From the NCBI RefSeq assembly GCF_037325665.1, contig NC_090246.1, positions 39,183,786-39,247,785 of the forward strand: DNA of 64,000 nt, in the 5' to 3' direction. The stretch is from Littorina saxatilis. Lineage: Eukaryota; Mollusca; Gastropoda; Littorinimorpha; Littorinidae. The notes beneath the pieces are model-generated. The model was not told the origin of the DNA and did not search any database. It saw only the letters and a list, made by a program, of their open reading frames with translations. Shown here piece by piece: positions 60,336 to 64,000 of the stretch. Numbering within the stretch: the stretch's first letter is position 1; the number at the start of each line of letters is the position of its first letter. The translations under genes and the position numbers were made by a program.

Positions 60336-61203
60336 ACAAGTCGCGTAAGGCGAAAATACAACATTTAGTCAAGTAGCTGTCGAACTCACAGAATGAAACT
60401 GAACGCAATGCAACGCAGCAAGACCGTATACTCGTAGCATCGTCAGTCCACCGCGCACGGCAAAGGCAGTGAAATTGACAAGAAGAGCGGGGTAGTACTT
60501 GCGCTAAGAAGGATAGCACGCTTTTCTGTACCTCTCTTCGTTTTAACTTTCTGAGCGTGTTTTTAATCCAAACATATCATATCTATATGTTTTTGGAATC
60601 AGGAACCGACAAGGAATAAGATGAAGGTGTTTTTAAATTGATTTGGACAATTTAATTTTGATAATAATTTTTATATATTTAATTTTCAGAGCTTGTTTTT
60701 AATCCAAATATAACATATTTATATATTTTTGGAATCAGAAAATGATAAAGAATAAGATGTACGTAAATTTGGATCGTTTTATAAAAAAATATTTTTTTTA
60801 CAATTTTCAGATTTTTAATGACCAAACTCACTTATTAGTTTTTAAGCCACCAAGCTGAAATGCGATACCAAACCCCGGCCTTCGTCGAAGATTACTTGAC
60901 CAAAATTTCAACCAATTTAGTTGAAAAATAAGAGCGTGACAGTGCCGCCTCAACTTTCACGAAAAGCCGGATATGACGTCATCAAAGACATTTTTCAAAA
61001 AAATGAAAAAAACGTATGGGGATTTCATACCCAGGAACTCTCATGTCAAATTTCATAAAGATCGGTCTAGTAGTTTAGTCTGAATCGCTCTACACACACA
61101 CACACAGACAGACACACACACACACACACACACACATACACCACGACCCTCGTCTCGATTCCCCCCTCTACGTTAAAATATTTAGTCAAAACTTGACTAA
61201 ATA
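60336..61203 (-). mobile_element. 870-bp palindrome-ended repeat, copy E
   Basis: Reverse orientation; its 5' portion is the mirror of copy C at the inner end of the right inverted arm. The part 60336-60947 has no visible counterpart because of the N gap. Confidence 0.87.
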
Positions 61204-62594
61204 TAAATACACCAATCACGATCACGATTTTAAACCCTTTGGGGCCCTCTTGAGTGTTTGGTATGTGGAGGTAAAGCCTTATCTGTCAGATGACGTTTGA
61301 TATCAGGATACATTATCCGCATCACCAGATGACTGTTACTTACCACCACCCCATCCCACCACAACCACTATACACCCCACCCCTCCCTAGCAATTTCTTT
61401 GAAATGGCTTGGACCTCCAACAATAAGGGACTTGGCGATTATCAGGACTTGGTTTCAACGAAGCAAAATGATCAGAAGGCCTATAGTTTTGAACTTGTTC
61501 TGCGGCTTCGGAAATCTGTTTTTATTGTTGTTGCCATGGATGTGAATATGAGTAGCCTACATTTTTTTAACCTGCGTTATCCTGCGGGAATGATGGGGAA
61601 CATAATGAAAATTGAATTTTGAAACGTGTCGCCTGTTTATTCATTGGCTGTTTATTTGTTTACTTGTTGCTATGGAAACATGGATATGATTGGCTAGTGT
61701 AGGCTACTACACTGAGAACAACTCTAAAGGAGTAAAGCATTTCGAAACGTGTCGCCTGTTTGTTCATTGACGGTTTATCCCCGAGTACGCAGTAGGAGGG
61801 TCCAGCAGACTTTAATTGTGTGTCTGTCTGTCTGTGTGTGTGTGTGTGTGTGTGTGTCTGTCTGTCTGTCTCGACTTAACAGCTACTGGGCGCAGTTCTT
61901 TCAAAAGTTGATACACTAACTTGATAATATAGGTCCGATTGATCGTATTAAAACTTCATAATGTTACCTGGGACCTAAATGCGAAATAATCGACAAAAAC
62001 GACTCTTAACGGTGGGCGCGATTCGCGGTGGGATAGAACAGCCGTTCGGCTGATAAACCGCCCAGCCAAGCCAGCGACACCAGGCTTTGCGTGCGTGCGT
62101 GCTTTGCGTGCGTGTACCACTGCGTGAGGAGTATAGGCATTTGAGTTCACTGGCGAATGTCAGATTTGTTGGCTTGGTGGAAAGCGTTTCCGACTATGGC
62201 CAAAGTGATCCGGATTCGATTCCCGGCATAGGCGGTCTATTTTAATTTTTAAATTTTTTTTTTAATAAATTCTTGTTTACTATTGTTTATTATGAACGTT
62301 TTAATGTTTTATTTTACTCTAATAATTTTTTTAATTGTGTAAAATAAATAAACATATATATATAATTTTTTTAAATCCACGTGCACAAGACAAAAACTTT
62401 CATACTGGGGGAGCGAGCCAGTCTGAAGAGTACTCGGGTCCAGCGCCAGCGTTTTTTATTTGTTTACTTCTTGCTATGGAAACATGAAAATGATTGGCTG
62501 TTGTTCTACACTGACAACTCCAAAGTGGTTCGTGACCTTGTTTTGTTCCTTTTTCAGCCCTTGTTTGTTTTCTTCATAGTCAACACACACACAC

Positions 62595-62660
<66 letters not shown>

Positions 62661-62662
62661 AC

Positions 62663-62734
<72 letters not shown>

Positions 62735-64000
62735 GCACGTTCATTGGCAACACTTTCTTCAATTCAAACTGTCGCAAAAACTGAAGGCAACAAAACAAAC
62801 GTTAGATTGCTGATAAGCTTACTATATGAAGCTTAATCACTCCGGGGAGAAAGACGTTACAGATTGAAGGAGTCGGTTGATGCTGAAGCTGCTTTGGATC
62901 GCGACTGAAATTCCGAAGTCTGAAGCTGTCCGCATTTCAAACACAATGATGTGGATATTTGCCCATGCTCTTCTTTTTCCTTTCCTGCTTCTTGTACCAG
63001 GAGGTGAGTAACAAAAACTTCGCCCAGAAATTATTGCAACAAATTTGTTGGCCCCCCCCCCCCCCAAAAAAAAAGCATTAATTCCCCTGTCATTTCATTC
63101 AAACTTCATATGCGAGTTATTTAAAGCCGTTGACTATCTGGATTACCTTTCGGATTACAGGGATCACGTGACCGCCGCTCAAATAAGGGTACTCTCAACA
63201 TTTACTGGACAAAAACGGATGGGCCGAATTAAAAATCGACCCAAAAATCACAATAGGCAAAACTTTGCCGCTTTTACATGCGAGAAGAAAGCCAAATCAA
63301 TCATCTACCCCGAACAACTGGTTTTGTTTAGCTAACTTGCGTATTTTGTGTGCTAATGCTATTTCTACTAATGCAGGTGTCGATCGCATGAGCAATCAAA
63401 AACGGAACTTTTTGCGTCATTTTTTAAGGGTATCATGACAAAAAGGGCTGTTTTTCAGCAATGACAAGGTGGGATGCTTTGAAACTTTTAGAATATTTTA
63501 CTAATATCAGGCATGGGAATTGTCCGCATTTCCGCCTATTATTTTTTGGTTTTTTTTGTTCCGCCGAAAAAGCAAAAGTGTCCGCCGAAACAATAAAGGG
63601 GGGAGGCACACAAAAAAAGTACCGGTTACTTTTGCCTTTGCGCAAAAGCCCGCGAACACTTTCCGTACTTTGTTCACGCACTGCTACCGCCCGCCTCAGT
63701 TACTTGAACTTTTATGTTTGAAAGTAAACCAGATTGCACAGATTGTGTTACAAGTTACATTTTCCTGTTTGTCTCAACAGATCAATTTTTTAACAAATTT
63801 AAACCATATAATACATGTATATATTTTTTTTCTTCAAAAAAACAAAAATTGGTACTAAAAACTGATTATAAAAACAGAATTGAATGGCAAACTTGGAGCT
63901 CAGATGACACCAGATTGCACCATCTGGGTTCTTTGGAGACATTTTTTTCCGGGGTGGGGCATGCCCCCGGACCCCCCTAGCGAGTTTTGTCGGTGGGTGC
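60948..64000 (-). repeat. Right arm of near-identical inverted duplication
   Basis: Mirror of 47464-50548, cut by the window end. It contains the exon 1 copy at 62946-63003, the CA run at 62581-62730 and the tRNA-like sequence at 62168-62235. Confidence 0.93.
62946..63003 (+). CDS. Second copy of signal-peptide exon 1 (inverted arm)
   Basis: Same 58-nt exon as 48466-48523, in opposite orientation and with the same AG|GTGAGT donor; one base differs in the fifth-codon region without changing the leader seen. The rest of this gene copy would lie beyond 64000. It is either a divergent, head-to-head paralogue or the other haplotype of the same locus. Confidence 0.72.

Overview
The window is animal genomic DNA: intron-rich, about AT-neutral, packed with microsatellites, SINEs, MITEs, LINE fragments, a Helitron and one LTR element. 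No prokaryotic gene organisation is present. The tRNA-derived SINEs, the conserved SINE-like retroposon at 21.5 kb, the 'short-chain collagen C4-like' exon and the general repeat style point to a gastropod mollusc, possibly a periwinkle-like caenogastropod. That identification is inference from family knowledge, not a database result.

The main host feature is one gene on the minus strand, running from a signal-peptide exon at 48.52 kb to a stop at 12.51 kb. Eight exons (48466-48523, 43500-43645, 42989-43202, 41368-41458, 36240-36500, 33598-34184, 13176-13238, 12514-12962) join at GT/AG sites with matching phases. They give one 1869-nt reading frame of 622 codons plus stop, and AATAAA lies 45 bp past the stop. 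The predicted protein is signal peptide, Ig-like 1, Ig-like 2, a polar coiled coil built from 28-residue repeats, then a ten-cysteine C-terminal domain of the short-chain-collagen-C4-like type. This parallels the gastropod Ig-plus-lectin immune proteins (FREP, CREP, GREP) but carries a different recognition-type domain. In three consecutive exons (4, 5 and 6) the exon end and its splice donor are copied in tandem into the downstream intron: about 27 copies of 76 bp, 4 copies of about 85 bp, and 9 copies of exactly 50 bp.

The repeat layout runs as follows. 1-14 kb: a broken THAP/transposase-like gene, a 2-kb inverted-repeat element with a SINE and a foldback inside, an 870-bp palindrome-ended repeat, a repeat carrying two nuclear-receptor-type DR1 motifs, and SINEs. 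14.37-22.30 kb: a nest in which a CR1/jockey-like LINE with its own target duplication holds a Ty3-type LTR element, which holds an I-type LINE; a SINE-like unit sits in the outer LINE. 24-29 kb: weak small-gene candidates and a hairpin. 31.2-32.3 kb: a TTAA-flanked MITE. 33-43 kb: the gene's exons with their minisatellites. 44.45-45.64 kb: a Helitron.

From 47.46 kb to a 200-N gap at 50.55 kb the sequence recurs inverted and nearly identical at 60.95-64.00 kb, including exon 1 of the Ig gene. Between the arms lie first exons of a probable SCAI gene (52.75-52.85 kb) and of an unidentified gene (59.77-59.91 kb). The inverted arms are either a young palindromic duplication of an immune-type gene or two haplotypes scaffolded tail to tail around the gap.
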